64,000 nt of DNA. Origin: Lysobacterales bacterium. Its GTDB lineage: Bacteria; Pseudomonadota; Gammaproteobacteria; Xanthomonadales; SZUA-5. Under the pieces are notes generated by a model. It was given only the letters and a program-made list of their open reading frames with translations, did no database searches and was not told the DNA's origin. Every line of letters begins with the position of its first letter. The first letter of the stretch is position 1. The DNA lies in the NCBI GenBank assembly GCA_022841325.1, contig JALHRS010000003.1, forward strand, positions 1-64,000, given 5' to 3'. Position numbers and translations under genes: made by a program. Positions 37,195 through 46,452 of this stretch are shown piece after piece.

Positions 37195-38910
37195 CTACTG
37201 GCGGATTTCCTTCAGCAGCCACTCGACAAAACCCTCGACCGGCTTCATCTCGTTGGCCTCGGCGCGGCGTGAGCGATATTCGTACTGCCCGGCATCCAGG
37301 CCGCGCTCGCCGATGACCACACGGTGCGGAATGCCGATCAGCTCCTGGTCGGCGAACATGGCGCCGGGGCGCACGCCCTTGCGGTCGTCGAGCAGCACAT
37401 CCAGACCGGCAGCGCTGAGTTCGGCATAGAGCTTTTCGGCGGCCTCGCGGACGCGCTCGCTGCGATCCATGCCCAGCGGCAGCACCGCCACATGGAAGGG
37501 CGCGATCGCCTCCGGCCAGAGGATGCCGCTGGCATCGTGATTCTGTTCGATGGCAGCGGCAACGATGCGGCTGACGCCGATACCGTAGCAGCCCATGAAC
37601 ATGGTGCGGGCCTTGCCGTTCTCGTCGAGTACCGTCGCGCCCATGGCCTCGGCGTACTTCTGCCCGAGCTGGAAGACATGGCCGACCTCGATACCGCGGG
37701 CGATCGACCAGGTACCCATGCCATTCGGGGCGGGTTCGCCCTCGACCACATTGCGCACATCCGCCACCAGATCGGGCTCGGGCAGGTCACGGCCCCAGTT
37801 GACGCCGCTCAGATGGAATCCGGTCTCGTTGGCACCGACCACCATGTCGGCCAGCGCGGCCACGCTGCGATCGGCGATCACGGTGATGGCCTTGGCGGGC
37901 GCCACCGGTCCGATGAAGCCGGGCACCGAGCCCAGATGCGCAAGGATCTCGGCCTCGGTGGCGAGGCGATGCTCGGACAGTCCGGCCAGCTTCTGCAGCT
38001 TGATCTCGTTGACCGAATGGTCGCCACGCACCAGCACCAGCACGAAGCCCTGCTCGCCGACCACCGCCACCGACTTGACCGTGCGCGCCAGCGGCAGACC
38101 CAGCAGCTCGGCCACGTCCTCGCAGGTCTTCTGCGTGGGGGTGGACACCTTGGTCATCGATTCGGCGGGGGCGGCGCGCGGAGCCGCGGGCGCCGCGGCC
38201 TCGGCCAGCTCGACATTGGCGGCGTAGTTGCCCTCGCTGGTGAAGGCGATGGCGTCCTCGCCGGAGTCGGCCAGGACGTGGAACTCGTGCGAACCCGAGC
38301 CACCGATGGCGCCGGTATCGGCGGCCACGGCGCGGAATTTCAGGCCCAGCCGGGTGAAGATGCGAGTGTAGGCCTCATACATGTTCTGGTACTCGCGCTG
38401 CATGCACTCGGTATCCAGATGGAAGGAGTAGGCGTCCTTCATCAGGAACTCGCGCGCGCGCATCACGCCGAAGCGCGGGCGGATCTCGTCACGGAACTTG
38501 GTCTGGATCTGGTAGAAATTGATCGGCAGCTGTTTGTACGACCGGATCTCGCTGCGGGCAAAATCCGTGATGACTTCCTCGTGCGTGGGCCCGTAGCAGA
38601 ACTCGGATTCCTTGCGGTCCTTGATCTTCAGCAGCTGCCCACCGAACTTCTGCCAGCGCTCGGTTTCTTCCCACAGCTCGCGTGGCTGGATCGAAGGCAT
38701 CAGCAATTCCAGCGCCCCGGCGCGATTCATTTCCTCACGGACGATGGCCTCGACCTTGCGCATGACCCGCAGGCCCAGCGGCGACCAGGTGTAGATGCCG
38801 GCGGCGATCTTGCGGATCATGCCGGCGCGCAGCATCAGCTGTTGACTGACGACATCGGCGTCGGCGGGAGTTTCCTTGACCGTGGCAAGGTGGAATCGGG
38901 AAATGCGCAT
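37195..38910 (-). CDS. proS: Prolyl-tRNA synthetase
   Basis: 571-aa class II aminoacyl-tRNA synthetase of the bacterial type. Motif 2 and 3 regions surround a YbaK-like editing insertion (about 220-390, [21 protein letters not shown]), which hydrolyses Ala-tRNA(Pro). The anticodon-binding domain is at the C-terminus. The open frame extends upstream to 38973 through a heptamer repeat array, which yields a spurious PRAPCP peptide; the ATG at 38910 (MRISRFHL) is the family start. Confidence 0.97.
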   Translation of the reverse strand: MRISRFHLATVKETPADADVVSQQLMLRAGMIRKIAAGIYTWSPLGLRVMRKVEAIVREEMNRAGALELLMPSIQPRELWEETERWQKFGGQLLKIKDRKESEFCYGPTHEEVITDFARSEIRSYKQLPINFYQIQTKFRDEIRPRFGVMRAREFLMKDAYSFHLDTECMQREYQNMYEAYTRIFTRLGLKFRAVAADTGAIGGSGSHEFHVLADSGEDAIAFTSEGNYAANVELAEAAAPAAPRAAPAESMTKVSTPTQKTCEDVAELLGLPLARTVKSVAVVGEQGFVLVLVRGDHSVNEIKLQKLAGLSEHRLATEAEILAHLGSVPGFIGPVAPAKAITVIADRSVAALADMVVGANETGFHLSGVNWGRDLPEPDLVADVRNVVEGEPAPNGMGTWSIARGIEVGHVFQLGQKYAEAMGATVLDENGKARTMFMGCYGIGVSRIVAAAIEQNHDASGILWPEAIAPFHVAVLPLGMDRSERVREAAEKLYAELSAAGLDVLLDDRKGVRPGAMFADQELIGIPHRVVIGERGLDAGQYEYRSRRAEANEMKPVEGFVEWLLKEIRQ

Positions 38911-38951
38911 GGCTTGGGCCTGAGGGCAAAGCCCGCGATTGTAGCGCGCGG

Positions 38952-38992
38952 CGGGGCACGGGGCACGGGGCACGGGGCACGGGGCACGGGAG
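38952..38992. repeat. GGGGCAC heptamer array upstream of proS
   Basis: Five or more GGGGCAC units run on plus, 40-80 nt upstream of the proS ATG. The G4-N3 period could form a G-quadruplex on the template strand of proS. Confidence 0.8.
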
Positions 38993-39012
38993 AGGCTACG
39001 GGCTTCGGGCTC

Positions 39013-39085
39013 TTGTAGGTCCAGACTTGTCTGGACGCTCCTGGCACGATGACGGGAAAGCGTCCAGACAAGTCTGGACCTACAA
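39013..39085. repeat. Double palindrome with 27-bp perfect arms
   Basis: Arms at 39013-39039 and 39059-39085 are perfect inverted repeats around a 19-nt spacer. Each arm is itself a palindrome (GTCCAGACTTGTCTGGAC). It resembles a BIME-like pair of REP units. Single related units occur at 31531-31557 and 55230-55260. It lies between proS and the DUF2189 gene. Confidence 0.8.
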
Positions 39086-39099
39086 ACGCCGCGCGCCCG

Positions 39100-39915
39100 C
39101 TACATCCGCGGCCAGGCCGAGGCGTCCAGGGTTTCGCGGTAGGCGTGCCAGGCGGCGTAGGCCAGCCAGGGCATGATGATGGCGAGGCCGAGGAAGGCGG
39201 TGGCGAAGCCGACGGCGGTCAGCAGGGCGATCAGCGCGGCCCAGCAGAGCATAGTGATCTTGTTGCGCAGCACCGCGTTCACGCTGGAGATGCAGGCCGT
39301 GATCATGTCGACATCGCGGTCGGCAATCATCGGCAAGGAAAAGGCGGCGGTGGCGAAGGTGACCGCGGCGAAGATCGACCCGACTGCCGATCCGATCGCC
39401 AGGAACTCGATCAACGAAGCGGCATCGCCGGCTTCGGCCGGAAAGAACACATTGATCATCATGCCGGCGCGTGACCACAGCAGCAGGATCACCAGTTGCG
39501 CCAGCGCGAACACGCCGGCCTGGCCCATGACCCGGCGTGCCAGCGTGAAGGAATGGCGCAGTGCGGGTTTGCGACCCGCGCCGAGTTCGCGGCTGACGCA
39601 GTACAGCCCGACCGCCAGCAGGGGCGCGATGAACACGAATCCCGACAGCAGGGTCGCCAGCAGGGCGAAACGCCCCAGCCACCAGGCCAGCGCGGAAACG
39701 CCCACGCTGACCACCACGATGACGCCGCCAAACATCAGGCTGAGGCCGGGCTCCCGCTTGAAGTCCTGCCAGCCCAGACGCAACCAGCGCAACGGCGCCG
39801 CCGGTGTCAGATCGGCGCAGGGCACGACAAAGGGCCGCTCATCCTCCGGCCTGGGCTGGGGTGCTGGCTGCATGGGCGCTCTCGTGGACGCATCGGCCTC
39901 TGGCCGGTGCGCCAT
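39100..39915 (-). CDS. DUF2189 family membrane protein
   Basis: 271-aa protein with a Pro-rich cytoplasmic N-terminus and about six transmembrane segments. The family sequence PLRWLRLGWQDFKREPGLSLMFGG lies at the start of the membrane domain. The family has no established function. It is alone between proS and etfA with repeats on both sides, so context gives little help. Confidence 0.78.
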   Translation of the reverse strand: MAHRPEADASTRAPMQPAPQPRPEDERPFVVPCADLTPAAPLRWLRLGWQDFKREPGLSLMFGGVIVVVSVGVSALAWWLGRFALLATLLSGFVFIAPLLAVGLYCVSRELGAGRKPALRHSFTLARRVMGQAGVFALAQLVILLLWSRAGMMINVFFPAEAGDAASLIEFLAIGSAVGSIFAAVTFATAAFSLPMIADRDVDMITACISSVNAVLRNKITMLCWAALIALLTAVGFATAFLGLAIIMPWLAYAAWHAYRETLDASAWPRM

Positions 39916-40138
39916 GCTGACCGGTCAGGGTGTTCAGTGACTTGATGTGGGTCAGACAGCAGCGCGCGCTACGCGGCGAATCGAGATGGGTGCCGCGAAA
40001 ACTGGCCCGGGTAAGCCGCAGGCGCACCCGGGGAATCTCACCGCGGCTTGTTCCCAGGTGCGCTGCGCTTACCTGGGCTACGGGACTGCATCGTCACGTA
40101 GCCCGCGGTGCGGGCAACGTGACCTACAACAGCACGGC
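39916..40138. repeat. Spacer with TAGCCC / GGGCTAC palindromes
   Basis: Between etfA and the DUF2189 gene, CCCAGGTGCGC...GCTTACCTGGG (about 40044-40077) and GTAGCCCGCGGTGCGGGC (about 40098-40115) are extragenic palindromes related to the GTAGCC family near 55.57 kb. No gene is seen. Confidence 0.5.
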
Positions 40139-41080
40139 TCAGAGCGCGGCCATCATCTCCGGCAGCACCTTGAACAGATCACCGACGAGGCCGATGTCGG
40201 CCACTTCGAAGATCGGCGCTTCCGAATCCTTGTTGATGGCGACGATGGTGCCGGCGTCCTTGATGCCGGTGAGATGCTGGATGGCGCCGGAAATACCGAC
40301 CGCCACGTAGAGCTCGGGGGCGATGATCTTGCCGGTCTGACCGACCTGCATGTCATTGGGCGCATAGCCAGAATCGACCGCCGCACGCGAGGCGCCAACA
40401 CCGGCCTTGAGCTTGTCGGCAAAGTCGTAGATCAGCTTGAACTGCTCGGCACTGCCGAGCGCACGGCCACCGGAGACCACGATGCGGGCGGTCTGCAGGT
40501 CGGGGCGATCGCCGCCACCCTGCTGCAGGCCGACGAAGCGCGTGTGCGTGGGTAGCGCCGCATCGACACTGGCGGCTTCGATCGGCGCCGGACCGGCATT
40601 CATCGCCGCTGCCGGATAGGAAGCGGTGCGCACCGTGGCCAGCACGGTCTGCCCTGCCGGTGCCTTGACCGTGATGATGGCGTTGCCGGCATAGATCGGA
40701 CGCTTGTAGGTCTGGGCATCGACCACTTCCATGATGTCGCTGAGCTGGCTGACACCGAGCTTGGCGGCGATCCGCGGCATCAGATCCTTGCCGAAGGTGG
40801 TCGACGGTCCGAAGACGTGGGTGTAGTCGCCGGCGATGGCCAGAACCTGCGGCGCATACACCGCGGCCAGCGCCTGTTCGTTGGCGGCATTGGCAATGGT
40901 ACGCACCCGGGTGACACCGGCGATGGTGGCAGCCTGCGCCGCAATCGGCGCCGGATCAGCCGCCAGCACGACGATATCGATCTCGGCGCCGGAGATGCCG
41001 GAAGCGCAGCTGACGCACTTGGCCGTGCTCTGATTGAGCTGACCGTTCAGGTGTTCGGCGATGATTAGGATGCGGGACAT
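40139..41080 (-). CDS. etfA: Electron transfer flavoprotein alpha subunit
   Basis: 313-aa FAD-binding subunit. The C-terminal FAD domain is clear: [39 protein letters not shown], and [25 protein letters not shown] carries electrons from acyl-CoA dehydrogenases to the quinone pool. It follows etfB on the same strand. The 146-nt gap is filled by paired purine/pyrimidine heptamer arrays. Confidence 0.97.
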   Translation of the reverse strand: MSRILIIAEHLNGQLNQSTAKCVSCASGISGAEIDIVVLAADPAPIAAQAATIAGVTRVRTIANAANEQALAAVYAPQVLAIAGDYTHVFGPSTTFGKDLMPRIAAKLGVSQLSDIMEVVDAQTYKRPIYAGNAIITVKAPAGQTVLATVRTASYPAAAMNAGPAPIEAASVDAALPTHTRFVGLQQGGGDRPDLQTARIVVSGGRALGSAEQFKLIYDFADKLKAGVGASRAAVDSGYAPNDMQVGQTGKIIAPELYVAVGISGAIQHLTGIKDAGTIVAINKDSEAPIFEVADIGLVGDLFKVLPEMMAAL

Positions 41081-41100
41081 GGCAGGGAAACTCCAAAAGC

Positions 41101-41222
41101 GGGAAAAGGGAAAAAGGAAAAGGGAAAAAGGAGAAGCGACTTGAGGCGAGAATCGGGACGGAAAGTGGAGTCGGGCGAGCTCGCGCTCCTACCCTTTTCC
41201 ATTTTCCCTTTCCCTTTTCCCT
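41101..41222. repeat. Paired GGGAAAA / TTTTCCC arrays between etfB and etfA
   Basis: On plus, A/G-rich units of about 7 nt (GGGAAAA, AGGAAAA) run from 41101 to 41136. Complementary TTTTCCC-type units run from 41191 to 41222, ending 4 nt from the etfB stop. The arms face each other across 54 nt, so the mRNA could form a long hairpin between the two cistrons. Confidence 0.75.
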
Positions 41223-41226
41223 GCTC

Positions 41227-41973
41227 CTACAGCAATCCCTTGCCCTTCAGTGCCGCAATCAGCTCCGGCACATCCTTGACCATCACGCCTTTCTGGCGCT
41301 TGGCCGGCGGGGCGTAGTTCGTCACCTGCAGGTGGTCGCCGGACTCGATGCCCAGGCTTGAGAGCTCCAGGGTTTCGCGCGGCTTGCTCTTGGCTTTCAT
41401 GATGTCGGGCAACTTGATGAAGCGCGGGGTGTTCAGGCGCAGATCGACGCTGATGACCGCCGGCAGATCGACTTCCAGCGTCTCCAGACCGACGTCGACT
41501 TCGCGGGTGACCTTGGCGACATTGCCTTCGACTTCGACCTTGCTGGCGAAAGTGGCCTGCGGACGATCGAGCAGCGCGGCGAGCATCTGTGCGGTCTGAT
41601 TGGAGTCGTCGTCGATGGCCTGTTTGCCCAGAATCACCAGGCCCGGCTGCTCCTTCTCGACGATCTTGGCGAAGGCGCGCGCCGCGGTCAGCGACTGCAC
41701 CGGGCCCTCGCTCTTGATCAGGATGCCGCGATTGGCGCCCATGGCGAGGCCGGTGTCGATCTGCTGCATCGAGCTCTGCTGGCCGATGGACATGACCACC
41801 ACCTCATCCGCCTTGCCGGCTTCACGCAGGCGCAGCGCCTCTTCCAGCGCGATTTCGTCAAAGGGATTGACGCTCATCTTGACGCCATCGATGGCGACGC
41901 CCGAGCCATCCGGCTTCACCTGCACGCGGACCGTGTAGTCCACCACTCGCTTCAAACCGACCAGAATCTTCAT
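41227..41973 (-). CDS. etfB: Electron transfer flavoprotein beta subunit
   Basis: 248-aa AMP-binding subunit of ETF. The N-terminal MKILVGLKRVVDY and SVNPFDEIALEEALRL motifs, LGKQAIDDDSNQTAQMLAALL, and the C-terminal recognition-loop region are typical. The open frame begins upstream at a TTG; the ATG at 41973 matches the family start. It is the first gene of etfBA. Confidence 0.97.
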   Translation of the reverse strand: MKILVGLKRVVDYTVRVQVKPDGSGVAIDGVKMSVNPFDEIALEEALRLREAGKADEVVVMSIGQQSSMQQIDTGLAMGANRGILIKSEGPVQSLTAARAFAKIVEKEQPGLVILGKQAIDDDSNQTAQMLAALLDRPQATFASKVEVEGNVAKVTREVDVGLETLEVDLPAVISVDLRLNTPRFIKLPDIMKAKSKPRETLELSSLGIESGDHLQVTNYAPPAKRQKGVMVKDVPELIAALKGKGLL

Positions 41974-42076
41974 GAGCGTTACATCGCCTCTATCCGGAGA
42001 TAACCTGCCGATGGTAGCCAACGGCATCTGAACAACCAATCAAAACGGCGGCATGGCCGCCGCGGGAGCGGCTTTG

Positions 42077-42156
42077 TTGCAGGAGCGCCCTTGCGGCGCG
42101 ACCGCGGTGGCGGGAATTCCCTACGCCCGGCCGCGACGCAAGGTCGCTCCTGCCAA
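42077..42156. repeat. REP-type palindrome (CAGGAGCG / CGCTCCTG)
   Basis: TTGCAGGAGCGCCCTTGCGGC (from 42077) and its imperfect complement ending GTCGCTCCTGCCAA (42156) form a long inverted repeat upstream of etfB. GGAGCGacCTTGCGtCGCGACC-type units are common REP sequences in Xanthomonadales and Pseudomonas. Confidence 0.75.
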
Positions 42157-42203
42157 AGACGCCGCAGGGACGCTCGATCCCTGAGCGTCGCTGACCGCAA
42201 ACT

Positions 42204-43949
42204 CTACTGCGCTTCCAGCGGATACACCTTGACCTCAACGCGCCGGTTCTTGGCGTGGTTGTCGGGGTCGCTGGCATCGGCCACCCGTGCCCAGCCCATG
42301 CCCTGCGCCGAGAACTGGTTCGGGTCCATGGTCGGGAACTTGCGCAGCAGCTCGGACTTCACCGCATTGGCGCGGTTGGTCGAGAGCTCACGCACGGCCG
42401 AATCGGGGACCTGACCGCGCATCGAGCCATCGGTGTGGCCTTCGATGACGATGCGCGCGGCGCCGTAGGAGCCGGCCAGCTTGCCGATTTCCTCCAGCAC
42501 GAAATCGACGTTCGGGTCATAGACTTCTTCCACGGTCTTGCCGCCCTTCTCCTTGGTGATCTTCTTGAACAGATCCCAGGAATTTGGATAGAAATGGATG
42601 ACCACGGTCTTGGTCAGGATTTCCGGGCTTTCCGACTGGATGGCGCTGGCGCTCATCGGCGCGAAGTTGATGCCGTAGGTCGAACGCTGATTGGCGTACC
42701 TGGGCTCATTCGCCAGCTTCTGCAGCACGCTGAAGTCGACGATCTGGTCGAAGTTCACGCGCGAGGCCACCGCACCGATCTTGCGATACATCACGTAAGC
42801 GGTGTTGAAGGTGCGCTCGAAGTTGGTCGGGTTGTTGCGGTTGAGGAAGAACTCGCGGTTCTCGGCGTAATTGGTCCAGTGCGCATCCGGCAGCATGGCC
42901 AGTGCCTCGGAAGCCGGCAGCGCGTAGCCTTCGGCCATCCAGGTGGCCACCTGCTGCTTGGCTTCCTGATCGTCCAGGGCCACCATCGCATCAAAGATGC
43001 CACGCACCAGGCCTTCCATGATGTCCGGATGGTCCTTGGCAAAATCGGCACGGGCGAACCAGACGTCGGCGATCAGCTTGTTGGCGGTGGCCGTGGACAC
43101 CAGCAGCTTGTTGCCCTTGACGTCCGACAGGTTGTAGATGTCCGGCGCCCAGGACACCACGCCGGCGATCTTCTTGTCGGCATTGAAGGCAGCAGCCGCT
43201 TCGAAGGCGGTGTTGGTGAAACGGAAATCGACTTCGGCCGGCTCCACGCCGGAATTGATCAGCGTATTCAGCGCGAAGAAGTGCGAGGGGCTGTTCTGCG
43301 CCAGCACCACGGTCTTGCCACGCAGATCCGAGGCGGTCTTGATGTTGCTGCGCACGACGATGCCGTCACCGCCATTGGACCAGTCGATCTGCTGGTAGAT
43401 GCGCGGCATCACCCGACTGTCCTTCTGCAGACTCTCCAGCAGCAGCGGCAGCATGTCGACCGTGGCCCAGCCGATCTGCACATCGCCGGCGGCATAGGCG
43501 TCGCGCATGGCCACCGGATCATCGATCAGCACCAGCTCCACCTTGAAGGGCTGACCGCCCGGCGTGGTCCAGGTCTTGCCCGGCGCGAAACCGCCATTGG
43601 CATGGACTATCGGCGCCCAGCCGGCCCAGACATTGATGGCGAAACGCACGGTGCGATCGCTCATGGGCTTGTAGTTGGACACGCCCTTGACATCCGGCAG
43701 CCGCTGGCTGGGCACGTAGGCGTATTCCTTGACCGTGGTGATGCCAGCCGCGTCGGGCGCTTCGGCTCCGCCGTCGCTGGGCGGCGGATCGGGGGCTTGA
43801 GACGAATCGTCGTTCTGACCGGAATTGACGGTGACCGGCTCGGTGCCGTCAGTGCCAGGCGTTTTCAGTCGATACATGCCGTAGCCGACCAGGGCCAGGA
43901 TCACCAGCAGGACGACGAAGTAAAAACCAGGTTTGGGTTGGCCGTTCAT
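42204..43949 (-). CDS. Membrane-anchored substrate-binding protein fused to an OmpA domain
   Basis: 581-aa protein. Residues ~9-27 are a single transmembrane helix with no lipobox. A Pro/Asp-rich linker follows. Residues ~95-350 resemble NMT1/SsuA-type periplasmic binding proteins (INVWAGWAPIVHANGG, ADVWFARADFAKDHPDI). Residues ~460-581 form an OmpA-like peptidoglycan-binding domain (VIEGHTDGS, LSTNRANAVKSELL, NRRVEVKV). The protein would span membrane to peptidoglycan with a ligand-binding domain between. No ABC permease or ATPase gene is adjacent, so transport is unlikely; sensing is more plausible. It is the last gene after parA-like and pspA-like genes. Confidence 0.82.
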   Translation of the reverse strand: MNGQPKPGFYFVVLLVILALVGYGMYRLKTPGTDGTEPVTVNSGQNDDSSQAPDPPPSDGGAEAPDAAGITTVKEYAYVPSQRLPDVKGVSNYKPMSDRTVRFAINVWAGWAPIVHANGGFAPGKTWTTPGGQPFKVELVLIDDPVAMRDAYAAGDVQIGWATVDMLPLLLESLQKDSRVMPRIYQQIDWSNGGDGIVVRSNIKTASDLRGKTVVLAQNSPSHFFALNTLINSGVEPAEVDFRFTNTAFEAAAAFNADKKIAGVVSWAPDIYNLSDVKGNKLLVSTATANKLIADVWFARADFAKDHPDIMEGLVRGIFDAMVALDDQEAKQQVATWMAEGYALPASEALAMLPDAHWTNYAENREFFLNRNNPTNFERTFNTAYVMYRKIGAVASRVNFDQIVDFSVLQKLANEPRYANQRSTYGINFAPMSASAIQSESPEILTKTVVIHFYPNSWDLFKKITKEKGGKTVEEVYDPNVDFVLEEIGKLAGSYGAARIVIEGHTDGSMRGQVPDSAVRELSTNRANAVKSELLRKFPTMDPNQFSAQGMGWARVADASDPDNHAKNRRVEVKVYPLEAQ

Positions 43950-43973
43950 GAGTTCTGCCGTGAATTGAGAGGA

Positions 43974-44001
43974 GTGAAAAGTGAAAGGTGCAGGGTGAAG
44001 G
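43974..44001. repeat. GTGAAAA/GTGAAAG heptamer array after pspA-like gene
   Basis: Units GTGAAAA, GTGAAAG, GTGCAGG, GTGAAGG repeat with period 7 on plus, between the stop of the PspA-like gene and the start of the SBP/OmpA gene. Confidence 0.65.
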
Positions 44002-44006
44002 CGGCG

Positions 44007-44744
44007 TCAGTTTGGCTGCGCCGGGCCGAGCTCCTTCTGCGCCGGTGCCGGGGCCGCCGTTTCCGGCGTCACCAGGCCCATGTCCATTTCCATGCGCTTG
44101 AGGGCGTCTTCGGCCATGAACTGCTCCATGTTCTGCTCGGCCTGGATCTCGGCCACGCCACGGCTGGACAGATCGGCGGCCACGCGCACGGCGCCGCGGT
44201 TCCTGTCGATGCGTTCCTGCACCACCTGCTCGAGCTGACCGAAATCGGTGGTGACGTTGAAATCAAAGGTTTCCGAGAGCTTGGCGACTTCGGCCTCGGC
44301 CTCGCTCATCTTGATCTCGGCATCGTACTTGGTGATCTTGGCCCGCACCTCGCCGAGCTTCTTGGTGGCGTGCTGGATCTTCATCAGGCTGTTGTTGTAC
44401 GAGGTCTCGTGAATCGTGAGCTGCTCGCGATTGGCTTCCAGATCCTTCTTGGCCTTTTCCATTTCCAGCGCGAACTTGGCCGCGGTGACACGGTCGCCGG
44501 CCTTCAGATAGGCCTTGGCCTGGGCTTCCAGCTGGGCCACGTGCTTCTCGCCTTCCTTGACCTGGCGGGTGACGCGCTCGACCAGACCACGATACTGCTC
44601 AAGGCCTATCCGGCCGGATTTCAGCTCCTCGACCGACTTGTCGTACTCGTAGCGCATCTGCGCGATCGGATCGGCCTCCCAGAAGAAGTTGGCGAGCTTG
44701 TTCAGTTGCGCGCGCAACGAGGACCAGAGTTTTTGAAAGATCAT
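44007..44744 (-). CDS. PspA/IM30 (Vipp1) family membrane-remodelling protein
   Basis: 245-aa almost wholly alpha-helical protein. An N-terminal amphipathic helix (MIFQKLWSSLRAQLNKLANFF) precedes long coiled-coil helices (about 60-190). PspA/IM30 proteins are bacterial ESCRT-III relatives that polymerise on damaged inner membrane. The C-terminal ~45 residues are Ala/Pro/Glu-rich. The ATG at 44744 has AGGAG 8 nt upstream; the frame continues upstream but lacks family resemblance. No pspB, pspC or pspF is nearby; the partners here are a ParA-type ATPase and a substrate-binding/OmpA protein. Confidence 0.85.
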   Translation of the reverse strand: MIFQKLWSSLRAQLNKLANFFWEADPIAQMRYEYDKSVEELKSGRIGLEQYRGLVERVTRQVKEGEKHVAQLEAQAKAYLKAGDRVTAAKFALEMEKAKKDLEANREQLTIHETSYNNSLMKIQHATKKLGEVRAKITKYDAEIKMSEAEAEVAKLSETFDFNVTTDFGQLEQVVQERIDRNRGAVRVAADLSSRGVAEIQAEQNMEQFMAEDALKRMEMDMGLVTPETAAPAPAQKELGPAQPN

Positions 44745-44800
44745 GGAGTGCTCCTGGGTACTGCGTATGGTGAAAGATGGCTTGAGCGTCGGCTGCCGGG

Positions 44801-45577
44801 TCAACGCTTCTTCTTGTCCAGCAACTCATACAGCGCCTGATATTCCTGCGCCAGCTTGTGCGAGGGCTCAAGGTAGATCAGTGGCCGGGCCGCCTCGTGG
44901 CTCTCCTTGATCTTGATGCTGCTGGAGATGTACTGCGGCAGCACCGGCAGTTTCTCGGCAATCAGTTCTTCCACCACCCGCGTCGGCAGATTCGAGCGCG
45001 CATTGAACTGATTGACCACGATACCCTCGACCTTGAGCTTCTTGTTGTGGTCGGCGCGGATCTCGTCGACATTCTCGAGCAGGCGGTAGAGGGCTTGCCG
45101 GGAAAAATCGTCGCAATCAAAAGGTACCAGACAGCGATCGGCCGCAATCAGTGCCGAAAGGGTGTAGAAATTGAGTGCTGGCGGGGTATCGATGAAGACC
45201 TGATCGAACTCCTTCTTCAATCCGCCCAGCATTTCGCCGAGCTTGTAGATCTTGTGCTTGGTCTCCAGCTTGGTCTGCAAGTCCGAGAGCCGCTGATCGG
45301 CACACATCACGGTCAGATTCTCGTAGGGCGTGACGGTCACGTACTCGGCCGGGTTGCGCATGCGCAGCCGGTAGGACAGGGTTTCCTCGAAGAAGTCGGC
45401 AATGCCGAGTTCGGCCGATTCTGCGGCCTCACCAAGCAGATAGTGCGTGGAATTGGCCTGGGCATCGAGATCGACGACCAGCGTGCGTCGGCCCCGGCTG
45501 GCAGCGATGGCCGCCAGATTGCAGACGATGGTCGACTTGCCTACACCGCCCTTCTGGTTGAACACGACACGAATCAT
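44801..45577 (-). CDS. ParA/MinD-type ATPase
   Basis: 258-aa deviant Walker ATPase. The motif FNQKGGVGKST (residues 6-16) holds the signature lysine, VDLDAQANST follows near 36, and the Walker B region is FIDTPPALNFYTLSALIAADR. ParA proteins dimerise with ATP and position cargo on nucleoid or membrane. No parB or origin-linked parS is next to it, and it heads a unit with pspA-like and SBP/OmpA genes, so it is more likely a positioning or regulatory ATPase of that envelope module than a chromosome partition protein. The C-terminus ends in LLDKKKR. Confidence 0.87.
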   Translation of the reverse strand: MIRVVFNQKGGVGKSTIVCNLAAIAASRGRRTLVVDLDAQANSTHYLLGEAAESAELGIADFFEETLSYRLRMRNPAEYVTVTPYENLTVMCADQRLSDLQTKLETKHKIYKLGEMLGGLKKEFDQVFIDTPPALNFYTLSALIAADRCLVPFDCDDFSRQALYRLLENVDEIRADHNKKLKVEGIVVNQFNARSNLPTRVVEELIAEKLPVLPQYISSSIKIKESHEAARPLIYLEPSHKLAQEYQALYELLDKKKR

Positions 45578-45801
45578 GGACGCACCTGTTTCGCCAGCGA
45601 TGGTCCGAGTATAGAACCGTAATCGCCGGTGGCGACCGCAGGGTACGCAGGCAAGGTCCGGCAGGCGTACACTGGGAGGCGCTGTCGCCGGTACGCGGCA
45701 GTTTGAACCGGAGCGGCCCCAGCAGGGGCTGACTGGCCCGGTTCAGTCGGATTTCACTGCGGCGGCTATAGGCTGAGACGATGATGATCAGGGAAACGAG
45801 C
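45578..45801. other. Divergent spacer, parA-like / lipoprotein gene
   Basis: This 224-nt divergent intergenic region contains no credible ORF. It must hold promoters for both sides; none with a good -35/-10 pair was picked out by eye. Confidence 0.3.
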
Positions 45802-46452
45802 ATGCGGCGCATATGGTTATTGCTGGCCCTGTTGACCTTGAGCGCTTGCGCCAGCAACGGTTATCGCTATCACGACGACGGTTACTGGACGGCACGCTCG
45901 CCGGCACGGTCCTCGGTGGTGTTCTACGGCTCGATCTCCAGTTGCTGGGGCTGGCAACGGCCGGTGATCTATCCCTGGTATGGATCCTGGGCTTCGCCCT
46001 GCAACCCTTATTCCCATCCCTTCGGCGGCGGCTGGTACAGCGGTCACGGCTATGGCTACGGCTACAACCCCTACTGGAACGATCGCTGGTATCTGCCGCG
46101 CACGCTGGACCAGCAACCGGCCGGATCCAGGGCTCGGGCCCTGGCCGCGGAGCGGGCCGCGTCTCTGGATTCAGGCGGTTATCCGCGCTACGACGACCTG
46201 GCACCGACGCGACAGCGCGATACCGGCGGTGGCGGGCGCATCTACCGCTCGCAACAGCGCAGCTACGCTCCGGACCTGATGGGTCCGCGCCGGCAAGGCC
46301 TGGGCTCGGTGGGCAGCCGCGGTGGCGGCGAGGCGGGCATTGGGCGCTCGGGATTGGGCAGTTCTTCGATGGGCGCGCGATCGGCGCCAACGCGCAGCGC
46401 GCCGGCAGTCAACATGCGCGGCGCCAGCAGCCGCGAACGTGAAGAGAACTGA
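45802..46452 (+). CDS. Tyr/Gly-rich putative lipoprotein
   Basis: 216-aa protein of unknown function. The N-terminus MRRIWLLLALLTLSAC is a lipoprotein signal with lipobox LSAC (Cys 16). A Tyr/Trp/Gly-rich stretch follows (SGHGYGYGYNPYWNDRWY). The C-terminal half is Arg/Ser/Gly-rich and probably disordered. The ATG at 45802 was preferred to one 7 codons upstream because AGGGAAA sits at a suitable distance. It is divergent from the ParA/PspA unit and upstream of mnmG, with no clear link to either. Confidence 0.7.
   Translation: MRRIWLLLALLTLSACASNGYRYHDDGYWTARSPARSSVVFYGSISSCWGWQRPVIYPWYGSWASPCNPYSHPFGGGWYSGHGYGYGYNPYWNDRWYLPRTLDQQPAGSRARALAAERAASLDSGGYPRYDDLAPTRQRDTGGGGRIYRSQQRSYAPDLMGPRRQGLGSVGSRGGGEAGIGRSGLGSSSMGARSAPTRSAPAVNMRGASSREREEN

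Noticed and set aside
42255-44840. 861-codon open frame on plus opposite the SBP/OmpA and PspA-like genes
   Set aside because: Shadow of high-GC genes on the other strand; His/Gly/Asp-rich composition and no family resemblance.
44801-45577. Chromosome-partition parA near the replication origin
   Set aside because: mnmG is close by, but there is no parB, parS-like site, rsmG or dnaA; coupling to pspA-like and SBP/OmpA genes fits better.
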